Source: Lasiosphaeris hirsuta (Eukaryota; Ascomycota; Sordariomycetes; Sordariales; Lasiosphaeriaceae). Taken from it: DNA of 64,000 nt. This document shows, piece after piece, positions 1 through 11,616 of this stretch. The notes beneath the pieces are model-generated. The model made no database searches and was not told the origin of the DNA. It saw only the letters and a list, made by a program, of their open reading frames with translations. The translations under genes were made by a program, and so were the position numbers. The stretch is taken from positions 4,464,001 to 4,528,000 of the forward strand of contig JAUKUA010000007.1 of assembly GCA_030549175.1 (NCBI GenBank). The letters run 5' to 3'. How positions within the stretch are numbered: position 1 is the first letter of the stretch; the number at the start of each line of letters is the position of its first letter.

Positions 1-312
1 AATAAAAAGATATCAGAGACTTTTAATATTAAAAGTATTATTATGAACAAAGAATTAAGATAGCTAATGAAGTAACTAAGAACTGTGACCTTATATTAAC
101 CTAAGTAAACGAACTTTTATAACTTTTAAAGAAGAAATAAGCCTTCTAAAATAAGTATAACGTCGATATTAAAAATTAGCTAACCTAGGTATAAGAGCAA
201 TTTAACTTTTTTATATTATTAACCTAATCTAAAATATTAAAAATACCTAGGGACGAAAAACTCTTAAAATAACTTTAGAAGTATTTTCGTAACTTAATTA
301 AAAAAAACCCTC
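1..312. repeat. AT-rich, RIP-like non-coding DNA
   Basis: No credible reading frame. The stretch is rich in A/T and TpA and poor in CpA/TpG, as expected of RIP-degraded repeat DNA. Composition changes sharply near 310-390, where a fragment of a host gene begins. No terminal repeats or known transposon motif are visible, so the original element cannot be named. Confidence 0.6.
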
Positions 313-386
313 TTGACTAAGCTTAGTCCCTTGGATAAGCTTAATATTAATGTTCAAGTGCGCCGCATAGTGCAAGTGGATAGTGC

Positions 387-3300
387 GTGCCCATCATATC
401 CCATCATAATTGGGGAAGAAAGGACATCGGGTGGCGAAACCCCCCACCAAGAATGGTGCAAATCGATGGCTTCTCCAAATATGTGGAATTTCTTCTCAAG
501 GGCAAAGTGCGTATAGACTACTCGGACCGCTCGCAAGCCGAATACGTACGCCGCCAGGGCCCCGGGCCACGCACGGCCCGGAGGGCCGGCGCTTATTTTG
601 GCGCTTCCCTGCGCGACCTAGCGCCGCCCACAGATGAGCACGACGCCGACCACGCGAGGGATACTCGCCACAAGACGACCAAGCTCGACCCCGAGTTCGA
701 GGCCTTTCGCATAGCCAGATACATTAGCAATTACGAGAGCCAGCCAGAGACCCTGGACCCTGTCGTGCCACCAACCCCTACTTGCCAGGGGAGCAGCCGA
801 ATGCCAAAGCCCGAGTTCGACCTTCACTGGCTGTACGCTGACTTTTCAACAGAGCCACACTACGTCCCGTCCATGTTACCGCCCATGCCGGATCCGGATT
901 CAGTCATCACGGATTGGGATTGGAACAGGGTCCAGCATGAACTAAGCCAGCGCGACGGGCTCGGAGACGATCGATACACGCTAACTTGGTTCCTCGCTGG
1001 GCTCTTATTCTCCACGGACCCAATGCTCTGAGAAATGCAGAGAGCCGTGCTATCAGCGCCGGCTCTCTCCCTACGCGGCTGCCGGGACTCTCGCCCATTT
1101 TCCTTCTCGAGCGCCTGTCTAGGAAACATCGGCCCAAACTGTCGGAAGGATGGCTGCGGTGTCTGGTCGACTACGCAGTTGCGTTGACGACGCTCCAGCG
1201 GGCCGAGAGGCTACTCTGGGCGCTCGACAAGGGCGATGAGAAACAGGTAGTAGAGGAGCTCCGCAATGTCAATCACTAGGGCTGGTGCCCCATGGAGTTC
1301 CCGGACTGGCTGCTACTCGAGGTGGATCGTGGGTTCCTTATACGCCCTGTCTAGGCGCGCATCGCACTGTCCATGATCAATCCGCCTGGTGGACGTAGCT
1401 GCGTTATGCAGCTTAACATGGGAGAGGGCAAATCGTCCGTTATCATCCCCATCGTGGCCGCCGAGCCTTGCCAACGGGCCTTGCCTAAGCCGCGTCATCG
1501 TGCCCAAGTCGCAATCGAGGCAGATGACGCACACACTGACGCGTGCCCTGGGTGGTTTGTTGGATCGACAGATATATCGGCTAGGCCGCTCCCAGGGCAC
1601 CTGGGGTTCCCAGTACTATAGGAGATGCGCAAAAGACGGGGGCATATTCCTGTGCAAACCCGAGAGCCTGCTGTCGTTTAAACTGTCGGCCCTAGAAGCT
1701 GCACTGAACGGCAAGGATGAGGACTCGGAAATACGGGACTCCTATCGCAAGGATGAGATCTCCCGGCCCCTTTTAGGAACACAGTACCACTTTGACAAAT
1801 GTTCGAGGGACGTTATCGACGAAACTGACGACGTCTTCAGCACTAAGTCGGAGCTCATATATACGATGGGACAAAAACTGGCCGCGGATTTCAGCCCTAT
1901 GAGATGGCGTCTGATCCAGAGCATCCTCGGGCTGGCGGCCGAGATAATCCCGAAGCTCTCCCAACAGTATCCTGACAAATTTGAGGTGGACTCCAAACGC
2001 ATCAGAATCTTACATGGGCCGGCATCTCCGATCCTTGCGGAGCAGCTTACGCAGCGCATCTTTGATGGGGAGCTCCTGGAATTCTTGCACGTAGCGGTCC
2101 AGAATGCACACATTCGGGAGGCCATGCTGCAGTATGTCCTTGAGGCCGAGCCGACAGCGGACGCCATCGCGACAGTGGAAGCATCATTCCGCAAGGCACA
2201 CGACAACGGAACACTTTTGCTCCTCCGGGGCTTGATCGGTCGCGGGGTTCTCTCGCACTCGCTCCAGAAACGGTGGAGGGTCGACTACGGCCAAGCTCAC
2301 GGCCGGAGCCCGCCTACGGGACTGGCAGTTCCGTACCGGGCCAAAGACACACCCGCCCGCCAGGCTGAGTTCAGCCATCCCGAAGTCGTCATCATCCTGA
2401 CCTGTCTAAGCTACTACTACGACGGCCTAAGCTCTGAAGAGCTCGCATTCATACTCGGGCGCCTTCCTGGATCCACCGAAGGCAAGAAAGAGTATGAATC
2501 CTGGATGGAGTCGGCACCCGGGAGGACCGTCCCTGAGAAATTCCGCCGACTAGACGGCATCAACACCGAAGCCTTTGAGGCTGATGTTTTCTATGCCTGG
2601 CGTTACCTCAAGCCGGCAATTAACTACTTCTTATCTGAAAAAAACCTTTACCGAAGAATTGGTCGAGTTCCCCCAAAAGTTATCCGAGTCGCCCTGGTCC
2701 ATGGCCGTGACCAAACCCCAGGGCCATCCGACAACAGGCTTCAGCGGCACCAACGATGCCAATTGCCAATTGCCTCTTGCCCCTGGGGATTGAGCCGCTA
2801 GATGTGGGGGGGGGGGAGGGGGGGAGCAGAAACATACCAACGCTCTTGTGCTCAACCGCCTGCTCCACCCCGACAACGAGGTACAAGACATTCGTAAGCT
2901 ACCAGCCGTCGGCTCACCGTCGATGCCACACCACCGCGGCTCACCGTCGGCCAACGAGATCCTTTACCACGTTGCCGGATCCAAGCCGAAGATTCGCGTC
3001 ATCCTAGACGCCGGCGCCCAAATCGTGGAGCTGGAGAACGACGAAGCCGCGTGGTTCTGGCTGGGGCTAGTACTAGACGACGACATAAGAGCCGCCACCT
3101 TCTTCAACGCGGCCGAAGACTTATGCGTCGTTGAGCGGGACGGCACTACCGAGTTGTTTTTGACGTCCTCGTACGCAACTAATACGGCGGCTTGTATCGT
3201 CTTCCTCGACCAGGCCCACACCCGTGGCACCGATCTACGCCTACCTAACCACTACCGTGCGGCCGTGGCACTCGGGCCGGGGCTAACGAAAGACAAGCTA

Positions 3301-3970
3301 GCGCAAGGTGCGTGGCCATTCCCTTCAATTCCTAAAACCCGACCTTACCTAGTACCTACCTTACCCCGCCGGAGGTGGGATAGGGGTATCTTGCTAATTC
3401 GCTGGCTAAACGCTAATTGCCTCACCTTAGCATGTATGCGTATGCGGCAGTTGGGCAAAGGCCAGGCTGTAGTTTTTCTCGTGTCGGCCGAAATACGGCG
3501 GAGCATCACCCGGCTCTGCGATATCAGCGAGAGCAGCGAAATCAAGGTGGCAGATGTGCTGTACTGGGCCGTGTGTGAGACGTGGCGGGAACTCGAAAGA
3601 CTCGTGCCGCTGTGGGCCACGCACGGCGTGCGGCACCAACGCCAGCAACTCCTCTGGGACAAGGCCGACACAGGCAGCGAGTACAACCTCGAACCCCAGA
3701 CCGCGGCGCAGTTCGTCGAGAGTGAGTCCCAAACACTGCGAGAGCGCTACCACCCCAGCCAAGAGCAGACACGGCCGACCCTTGCCGGCGAGAGCACCAA
3801 TGTTGATGCCGCTCTCGACGCGAAAAGCGCGGAGCTGGCCCAGATCCAGGAGCGATGCCTCGAGTTCGGAATCGACAGCCTCATCTTCGCGCAGGCCCAT
3901 CTGGCGCTCTTCAGTCTGGATGAAATTTTCAACTCCGACAAGGGACCTTCTTCGACGCTCGTCCTGACCT
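387..3970 (+). pseudogene. Broken DUF3638/DUF3645 giant-protein gene
   Basis: Decayed piece of the fungal DUF3638/DUF3645 family, proteins normally of roughly 3000 aa sometimes annotated as ubiquitin-hydrolase related. The hallmark Walker-like motif QLNMGEGKSSVIIP is readable near 1411-1452, and EFSHPEVVIILTCLSYYY near 2366-2419 is the DUF3645 block. Further matches are HPTTGFSGTND near 2727-2758 and ACMRMRQLGKGQAVVF near 3431-3477. Homology changes frame near 990-1030, 1460-1480, 2640 and 2800-2825; the last lies at a long G tract. In-frame TAG codons interrupt it at about 1276 and 1351, the second where related proteins have Gln. One intron is still recognisable at 3308-3430, restoring LTKDKLAQ|ACMRMR. 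Both ends are truncated. It is clearly homologous and clearly not translatable as one protein. Confidence 0.88.
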
Positions 3971-4661
3971 GTGTCCTCTGGCATTCACGTCCTTGGCGCC
4001 TGGTTTTGGTTTGTCGGCATCGGGAAGCTGCCGAGGACAGGCTGCCCAGATGAATATGGGTTCTTCTTCACCAAGGCGAGCTTGTTCGGCTGGTTCTCGA
4101 CCCTCTGGAAGGTCCTGTCTGTCATTGATGCCGTCATTTCTGGCTTCAAGATGGTCAGCGGTAGGTTTCAACCACGTTCCGCAACAAGCGGCTGAGCCTT
4201 GACCTGGTTAGCAGCACGGTGGGTAGTACCTGTGCTAACTTTTGTCTCGTGCTTTTCTTTTTTTAGTGTATCACGCAGTGGTTATAACGTCGTGTGGGCC
4301 CGGGTACACGGTGAACGGGGCCGAACCGGAAAAGAATGTCGAGAGAAACTTCAAGATCCTCTTGTTTGGTATCTGCCCTCTGACTCTAATCACTGCCGAG
4401 TGCACCGTGTATTGGAACAACCTCGACGACGTCTACTCGGTTGCTTCGGTGGGCCAGTTGATCCCGCTCATCTTCGGCATCGGCCTGGTGATCTACATGT
4501 CGTTCTGCCACTCCTCGCTTCGGGAAGATCAAGAGAAGTTGCAGAAAGCCCAGGCCGCTCAAGACGCCCTGCGAAGTATCCCTACACAAATTCCAATGAC
4601 TCAAGAGTTGGATTGTATAAGCGCTGGCAGAAAGTCCCCTGGGCTCCCACCGGCTGTATAA
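3971..4661 (+). pseudogene. C-terminal fragment of a fungal multi-helix membrane protein
   Basis: Two exons join cleanly at 4160|4267 (intron 4161-4266, GTAGGT...TTTTAG). They encode hydrophobic stretches around GAWFWFVGIGKLPRTGC, FGWFSTLWKVLSVI, KILLFGICPLTLI and LIPLIFGIGLVIYMSF, followed by a charged coiled tail with stop at 4661. This resembles the C-terminal half of a large uncharacterised fungal integral-membrane family. No ATG precedes the first helix; the frame opens just after a stop at 3965, directly against the DUF3638 fragment, so the 5' half is missing. It might be expressed from an unseen upstream exon, but a truncated relic is more likely. Confidence 0.6.
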
Positions 4662-4818
4662 ACAGCCTCTCGTGCGGTCTCTTTTAGATAGAATAAGCCA
4701 TTCAAGCCATCCTAACTCCTTGATTAGACCCCTGTTACAGCCCAACACTAGGTATGTATGCTTCTTGCGAGATGCAATTCCTATCCAAGACACATACGAC
4801 ATGATAGATGCGATGCTT

Positions 4819-6951
4819 TTACCGTCTTTCTTGACCAACAATACCTTTCCCAACCACAGCATCACTCGCCAACAAGCCCTCCCCTTCCCCGCTTCCACTT
4901 CCGTCGGCCTCGCCCTCGTCGGCAACCCTCCGACTGCCGCTGGGGGCAAAGTGCGAAAACACCAAGACTGACGCAGCCAGCATGGCAATGGCCTACCTCT
5001 CCCGTCAGCTTCACCCTCTCCAGACCAAACAAAAACAATAGGGGGGGGGGGGGAGGAGGAGGGTGGGGTGGCCACATACCGCATTACAGTAAAAAGTCAG
5101 ATGGGGCTTCCCGACCGCCGCGAGGGCGGCAAACACGAGCCCAAACAACCCCTGCGTCGCCAGCCTCGCAATGTTCTCGACCAGCGTGAGCGCGTTCAGC
5201 GCGTCGGCGCGCATGCCCGGCGCGCACATGTCCGTCATGACGCCCTTGGCGGCGGGGGCCGACCCCGACGCCAGCGGCAGCAGGTACGCGGCCAGGTAAA
5301 TGTGCCAGCTGCGCGTGGCCAGCGCCGCCAGCGACGTCATGGCGCCGTCGACCACCAGGCTCCAGCGCAGGAAGAAGAGGTCAAAGGCCGTGTCCGAGGG
5401 GAGCAGCGCCGCTGGGGAGGGCGTGGGCTCCTGCTCGGCGAAGCTGCCGATCGGGGCCTCCAGCTCCTCGGGGTGCGTCGGGAGTGCGTTGGTGGTGTCG
5501 GTGGCGCGGGGTGGTGGCGATGGTGGCGATGATGGTGAGGACGACGATGGGGAGCACGGGACCGGGGCTGGGGCTGGTTGGCGTGAGACGTACCACTTGC
5601 GGCCGCGGGTGATGATGCGCGGGAAGAGGAAGAGCAGGAAGACGGCGCGCATGCAGGCGAAGCCCGACATGAGCAGCCCGTTGTCGCCCTGGTTGAACTG
5701 GAAGACGGCCGTGGCGTAGATTTGGATGAGGAGGGGCGCGTAGTCGGTCGCCAGCTGGGGGAGCTGTGAGCTGATGATGATGATGATGATGATGGTCAAG
5801 GACCGACGGTTCGGGGGGGGGGGGGGGGGCAGAAACTTACCACAGCAAGAAACACGCCCAGGCAGAGGAAGATGACGCCGTAGTGCTTGATGATCTTGCC
5901 GCTCCGCAGCTGGAATCTCTGCGGCGCAATGACCTTGAGCGGCGCAAAGAAGGCCGCGAGCCCCTTCACCTCGGGCTTGCCGTTCGACATGGACGCGGGG
6001 CTGATGTAGGGCAGCGCAAACCACACGTACAGCGTCGACAGGAGGAAGGCGAGGAAGGCCGTCTCAAAGGGGCGTCGGATCCCGAACGCATCGCCAATGA
6101 TGCCGCCGGCTGCACACACACACACACACACACGTCAGGTATCCATCTCGAGCGACAAGAGAGGAAAAAGGAAGAAAAAAAAGGGCCTTACTCAGATAGC
6201 CCACGCCCTGTCCGAGCATGAGGCAGCCCTGTAACATGCCAAACACGACCGTCCTCCGAACCGGCGTGACAATCTCACCAGCAATAATGTTTATGACGAG
6301 AATGTAGCCTACCGGGCCCCCAATGACGGTGATCAGCTGGGTGTACTGGAAGATAGCAATTCCCGTGGCACCGCCAGCGACAACGCCAAGGATCTGAGTG
6401 GCCACGCGGATGGCCGGCACAAAGGTCTGCACCATGAGCGCCAGCCGGGGCCCGAACTTCTTAACGGTCCAGCCGGCGACAAACAGGTTGAGGGTGCCAC
6501 AAAAGGTGGTGCTCATGGCGAGGAGCGAGAAGTCGGTCGAGGTGCGGGCCGTGATCTCGCTCGGGCTGCACCGGTCCCCGGGCGGCCCGGCAAACGGCGG
6601 GTGCGTCGAGTAGTAGACGTCGCACTCCATCATGTAGAAGACGTAGAAGATGCTAGACTAGTTGTTAGCATTGAGAAAAGTGGCGGGGGGGGGGGGGGGG
6701 ACATACGGGACCTGGGTGAAGCTAAAGGACAGCGTAATGAGAAATCCGGCGAGCAGAATGCGGTTCTCGGCGTGGAATACCCCGCGCAGGGCAGTACCGA
6801 GACCCCGCAGTTTGCTCGGGCGAGGTTCGCTTCCGAGACGGCGGCCGCCGTTGGCGTTGCCATTACCATTGCCATTGACGTTGGTGGCATTGCTGCCATC
6901 GACGCCATTGGCGCCGCCAGAAAGCAGCGGCGTTGTTTCTTCGGCGGCCAT
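4819..6951 (-). CDS. MFS transporter (610 aa)
   Basis: Major facilitator superfamily permease of the plasma or an internal membrane; substrate unknown. Exons on the minus strand: 6951-6707, 6652-6192, 6109-5841, 5763-5080 and 4992-4819. All phases agree and the sum is 611 codons. The N-terminus is a soluble stretch rich in Asn and Gly, followed by a first helix (LLAGFLITLSFSFTQ), an extracellular loop with Cys, then VAGWTVKKFGPR, the usual loop 2-3 signature region. A long Ser/Pro-rich cytosolic loop separates the two six-helix halves. The last exon supplies helix AIAMLAASVLVF and an acidic tail. Three of the four introns carry long C runs in the sense strand; the other carries a (TG)n tract before its acceptor. 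The two other MFS genes here belong to a different subfamily. Confidence 0.88.
5041..5053. repeat. G13 homopolymer in MFS intron 4
   Basis: Run of 13 G on the plus strand, so poly-C in the transcript. It lies inside the intron spanning 4993-5079, 25-40 nt downstream of the GTATGT donor. Confidence 0.9.
5813..5829. repeat. G17 homopolymer in MFS intron 3
   Basis: Run of 17 G on the plus strand within the intron 5764-5840, beginning about 10 nt downstream of the GTAAGT donor in the transcript sense. The same intron also holds an ATC/GAT trinucleotide run near 5771-5795. Confidence 0.9.
6113..6133. repeat. (CA)n microsatellite at intron 2 acceptor
   Basis: About ten CA units; in the transcript this is (TG)n running directly into the CAG acceptor of MFS intron 2 (6110-6191). 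It replaces the usual pyrimidine tract. Confidence 0.9.
6685..6700. repeat. G16 homopolymer in MFS intron 1
   Basis: Run of 16 G on the plus strand, directly after the GTATGT donor of the 54-nt intron 6653-6706 when read in the transcript. It fills about a third of that intron. Confidence 0.9.
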
Positions 6952-7980
6952 GGCTTGCGAGTCGACCAGTGAGCGTGGACAAGCGAATGTGGACCGATTG
7001 TGTCTGGTGGAAAGGAAAAAGGGGATGGCGGAAAGACGGAGATGGCGGAAATGGCGGGTGTGTTTTGTCAGCCGAGATAAGGTAGTGAGCAAATCGCGTC
7101 AGAAACTCGAATGCGGCCGATACAGGAGCCGTTAGGCAGCTGCTTGTTTGGGAATCAATCCGTGCAGTTGTGTGCCCCTGGACGCGACCTCGCGCCCGAC
7201 GCCACAACGAAATAGAGAATTCTAGCGTGGAATAAAAGCGAAGTCGGAAAACAAAATACAACTTTTACCAAGATGGCTTTGTTGATACGAGACCCGATAT
7301 AAGAAAGTGTGCATCCGCCAGTGACGTCGGCGCCCATCGTCGACCTACAGTAGAGAGCCACAGTGCCAGGCCCGCGGTCGGCGGGACTAGCACCACAATT
7401 CGAAGAGTAAGGGGAAGCCGGCAGTTTGAGACTACTTTTACATAGCAATGTGTAAATAAATGCAACATAAATCGATAATCCGTATGCAGCTCTGGATTCA
7501 CATGCAGAAGACGCGTCGTGAAACGGAGAGATTGTGTGTGCCCTGTCGGTGCACTGCATACCCCGAACCTGAACCCGAGCCCCTGGTTGGACTTGACAAC
7601 AATGCCCCCCTAGTCGGGGCACCCCTCTTCAGGGGGCTAAAAATGCAGTGACCAGAACTTGGCAGGAAAATATCGGGATTATTTACAATAGATCATCGCC
7701 TTTCTCGGTCCCAATCGCTCATTTAGCCATTTGGATGAGGGGTGCTACAAGGACCAAAATGGCGTCGCATCTCCGACCGAGCAACGTTTTGTTGACTTGA
7801 AAAGTCGCCGAAAAGATATCATGCAAAGATGGGGGTGTTATCTTGCACAGAGTATTGTCAAACAAAGAAGGGGTGCAGAGAGGAAGAAGCAAATTCTAAA
7901 TACAATACCATTTCTTACTTACCACTACCTAGACAGGAGAGAGCAAAAGCGCTTTTTAGACAGAAAAAAGAGCGCTTCTT
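6952..7980. other. Intergenic, upstream of the MFS gene
   Basis: About 1 kb without a convincing gene. The first 200 bases presumably hold the MFS promoter and 5' UTR. The rest holds only short unsupported frames, and I see no repeat structure. Confidence 0.6.
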
Positions 7981-8433
7981 GCCGTAAAACACCCCCTACT
8001 TTCTAAGGTTGACCTCGGTTAGGTAGGAATATCCGCTGAACTTAAGCATATCAATAAGCGAAGAAAAAGAAACCAACAGGGATTGCCTCAGTAACGGCGA
8101 GTGAAACGGCAACAGCTCAAATTTGAGATCTGGCCTTGGCCCGAGTTGTAATTTGCAGAGGGAGATTCTGGTGAGGTACCTGCTGAGCCTCCTGGAACGG
8201 AGCGCCGTAGAGGGCGAGAGCCCCGTATAGCAGGACGCCGACCCTCTGTGAATCTCCGACGAGTCGAGTAGTTTGGGAATGCTGCTCAAAATGGGAGGTA
8301 AATTCCTTCTAAAGCTAAATACTGGCCAGAGACAGATAGCGCACAAGTAGAGTGATGGAAAGATGAAAAGCAGATGAAAAGCACTTTGAAAAGAGGGTTA
8401 AACAGCACGTGAAATTGTTGAAAGGGAAGCGCT
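7981..8433 (+). rRNA. Isolated 5' fragment of 28S (LSU) rRNA with ITS2 tail
   Basis: The stretch from 8008 matches the conserved start of fungal 28S rRNA (GTTGACCTCGG, then CCGCTGAACTTAAGCATATC), and 7981-8007 resembles an ITS2 3' end. Similarity runs through AGTAACGGCGAGTGAA, TCGAGTAGTTTGGGAATGCT, GCTAAATACTGGCCAGAGAC and GAAATTGTTGAAAGGGAAGC, then stops near 8433. It carries several substitutions (for example TCGGTTAGG for the usual TCGGATCAGG) and an 11-nt tandem duplication at about 8361-8382. No 5.8S, 18S or remainder of 28S follows. It is a dispersed, decayed rDNA fragment and not a working rRNA gene. Confidence 0.93.
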
Positions 8434-8595
8434 ACCCTTAGGAGCCCCATCAGCTCCAGAGCCTGCTGGACGACTCTGCTTGTAACTACTAGTTGGTACT
8501 TTGAGGCAAGTCTCGGTTGCGCGACAATATTTACCAATGACCCCTTTTCCCGTCCCTTTCCAACTGTCCATCTCTATCTAACCCTCCACCCCAAA

Positions 8596-10434
8596 TCACT
8601 GCCGACTCGCAATCCACTCATCCACGATCCCCCTATAGTCCCGATGCCCATACGCCTCAAACAACTCCCTCCACCCGCCCTTGCGCCTCGTCTCCAACCC
8701 CAAGTCGTGCAGCAACACATCCCAGTACGGCAGCTGATCAAACGTCAGATCGGGGTACAGCCGTCCGTGGCCGTAGGGCGCGCGCAGCTGCGCGTAGCGC
8801 TGGAAGAGGGCCGTCTCGGCGCGCACCCGGCCCGCACCGGAACCACCACCGGCACCGCCCCCCAAACCCCCCAGACCCCCAAGCGGGTCCCCGCACAGGT
8901 ACGCCAGCGCCCACAGGCACTGCACCTCGGTCCGGAGCGTATTGGTCACGTTGCTCAACATGCCGACAAAGACGAGCGAGCGGTCGCCCGCTGCCGCCAG
9001 CCCCGGCGGCGCCATGCCCCGGTACAGCCGCCACGGCGTGTAGGCCGTCTCGGCCGCCGAGGTGGACCCCGGGTGGAACTCGGTCTCGGAGTGGCGGCCG
9101 CGCGGGCCGGCGAGGAGGTGGGGGAACTGTGTGCCAATGGCGAGGTCCGCTTCGTGGTCCAGGCTAGCCCAGAGTGCCGCGTCCTCGGGGGGCAGGGTCG
9201 TTGTGGGTATGCCGAGGTCGGAGTGGGTTGAGGGGGGGGAGAAGGTGATGGTCGGCATCGCCGAGTAGCCCGTGCAGGCGACGACGGCGTCGGTCGGGAC
9301 GGAGTAGGGGCTGGCGGTCTTGGGGTCGAGGTGGATCGAGGTGGCCGAGAGGTGGTCGATGTCGGCCCGGTGGACGCGCACCTGGCCGTTGCTGAGGAAG
9401 GAGAGGAAGTCCTGCTCGTAGTTGAGCGTGCCGGATGCGGTACCGTACCTGGACGTGAGTGAGCGGGGTGCCATGGGCTCGAGAGTGCGGACGCCGTGTT
9501 ACCAAAAGGGGCTCGCCTCCGGCTCGAGCACCCCGAATACCTCGCTCTCGTGATAGCGACACTCCCTCTTCGTGTCGGCGTAGACCACGTCCCAGAACTT
9601 CCGCGTCATGAACCTGCCCACCGCCGTGGTGTGAAACAGGTTCCGGAGCCACCCAAAGCCCGAGTGGTCAGGCCAGTTGCACGGCGAGAGGAGGGTCAAG
9701 ATGCGCCTGCCGAGCAGCTTCTCGCGCCAGGCCTTGAACGGCCCGAGGAACGTGTGGGTGGGGAAGATCCACGCCGGCCCGCGCCCTGACCGGCGGATGA
9801 TCCACTCCACCTTGTGCCCGGTCGAGGCCGCCAGGTACACGGCGTCGTACGCCGACTTGCAGCCTCCAATCACGGCGACGGTCTGAATGTCGGGGCTGCC
9901 CATCAGGCCGTCGGCCTTCCGGCCCAGCTCCGACGAGTGGAGGAAGGGCCCGCGGAAGTCCTTGTCGCCGTCCATGTGCGGCAGGTGAGGCGTGCTGAGC
10001 ACCCCCGTCGCCACCACGAGTTTCTCGCACCGCAGCACCTCTCCCCCCACAACCTCGACGTCCCATCCGCCAGGCGCTGCGTCGCTGGCATCTCGGCGCC
10101 GGACCTCCACCACCTTGGTGTTGAACCGGATCCGGTGCAAGATCTTAAAGTGCTCGGCGTAGGCCGCGAGGTAGGCGTGCATGGCCTCCCCCGTGACGTG
10201 CTGCCCGGGATACACGCCGAATCTCGCCGAGTCCATGGGGAAGTCGGAAAAGTCCAAGGTCGAGAACAGGTTGTTGGTCTTGAGCGTCGGGTACAGCTGC
10301 TCCTTGGCCCAGACACCGCCCACGCTGGCGTGGTTGTCGACGAGAACGACATCGGCGGCCTGGTTGTGCTGCAGCATGGTCTTGGCCGCGCAGAGCCCGC
10401 CGGGGCCGGCGCCGATTATCAGCGTGTTGATCAT
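8596..10434 (-). CDS. FAD-dependent monooxygenase, FMO-like (594 aa)
   Basis: Flavoprotein monooxygenase using FAD and NADPH to oxygenate an unknown small molecule, probably cytosolic. Exons 10434-9503 and 9448-8596; the 54-nt intron rejoins FW|YGTASG in frame and gives 595 codons. I chose ATG 10434 because the Rossmann motif IIGAGPGGLCAAK starts three residues in. Visible landmarks are GGVWAKEQLYPTL (FMO-type substrate/FAD region), VVATGVLSTPHLP (ATG motif) and a second nucleotide-binding motif VIGGCKSAYDAVY in which GGxxS replaces GxGxSG. The segment VACTGY follows after the intron. This type is common in secondary-metabolite tailoring, but no synthase is adjacent. Confidence 0.9.
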
Positions 10435-11616
10435 GGTGTGGTGTTTGGTGTGGTGTTGACAGCTTGGTGCATGGGATGTCTCCAGGTTGTCTTGGACGGC
10501 ATGGATAGGCATGTCCATCTTATACACAATTAGCAAATGTGGGAAATGCTGATATTCGCCACCAGTCATCCCAACTTACGCGCCACTCTGGATGACAAGG
10601 TGACTGACATTGGTGACTGGTCATTTTAGTATGTGTGGTCCCAGCCCTACGGTTTCGTACCATCGGCAACCCGTTCGCGACCGTCAGCCAATGGACGATG
10701 AAAGCGGAAATGGTGGCTTCGTCTCATTGTTCATGTTATTCCCCACTCACCCACATGGTGGTCTCGGTGCGGCGCTAACATCCCACCCACACATTCCTTT
10801 GGGCCTCTCTAACTTGCTTCCCTCCTTTTTTACGTAGCAAATCAGGACACAGGGCGGCCTTGGAGTCTGACGTCAGCCCTCTGCAGAAGCGTTCATCGGG
10901 TGCCTCCTATCAGAGGAGCTGTGCCAGCCACGACACCCAGATTGAGCAACGCAGAGAGGTATTGAATGAGCTCCCGGTGCTTCTTGGGGGGCTAATGCCC
11001 CGTTATTAGCCCGCTCCTCCGCGAGTATGAGGTCGCCTCTTGTGGGATGCACAAGTGCACGAGATGCTGACGTAGTCTTGGCAGATGGAAATAACGCTGA
11101 TCTCAGAAGCTGAATCCGAAAGTTATCTTGAAAACTATTCTGTAATGTTGATAAATATGTCAGTTCGCAGTATTTTAGTTTGTGCTAACCTCTCGTGCTG
11201 GTATAAAGCCGATTTACGGATGGCGAGCTGCGCGTCCAACAAGATTAAGCCGCCCAATTTTGTCGCTGTTGCGACGTAATGGGGAATATGGAGGGAGGAT
11301 GATTAGGCAACGAGCTTTGAGTTGTGATAGAGGGAGATGAATGAGGTGTGAGGGATGATGTCTGTTTCCTGCTTTGACGAGATCTCTGTTTGGAAGGTGG
11401 TGGACTCAGCAGGCGTGCGGATATATTCTGGCAAGTCCGCCTCAGGTTCAGACATGTCACATCTCGAGGTGCCGGGGGAGGTGGAAGCTAGAGAGGAGTT
11501 AGCAGTAATTCAATTTGCGGGCTGACAACTTGGAGGGTGCAGCTTCTGAGCTGTCGCAGGTTTGGGCAAGATGAGATGTTGAAAGGCCGTTTCGAGGCTT
11601 CATTGTACCGTCCACC
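10435..11616. other. Intergenic between monooxygenase and HET gene
   Basis: Nearly 1.2 kb containing the monooxygenase promoter and the 3' flank of the HET gene. No supported gene and no repeat is visible. Confidence 0.6.

Noticed and set aside
618..827. Minus-strand ORFs opposite the DUF3638 fragment
   Set aside because: They are antisense shadows of a GC-rich coding frame with recognisable homology on the plus strand.
6113..6133. CRISPR-like or regulatory array at the CA repeat
   Set aside because: Simple dinucleotide microsatellite in an intron of a eukaryotic gene.
9814..10533. 239-codon plus-strand ORF
   Set aside because: Shadow of the monooxygenase, His/Arg/Val-rich with no domain; the minus-strand frame carries all flavoprotein motifs.
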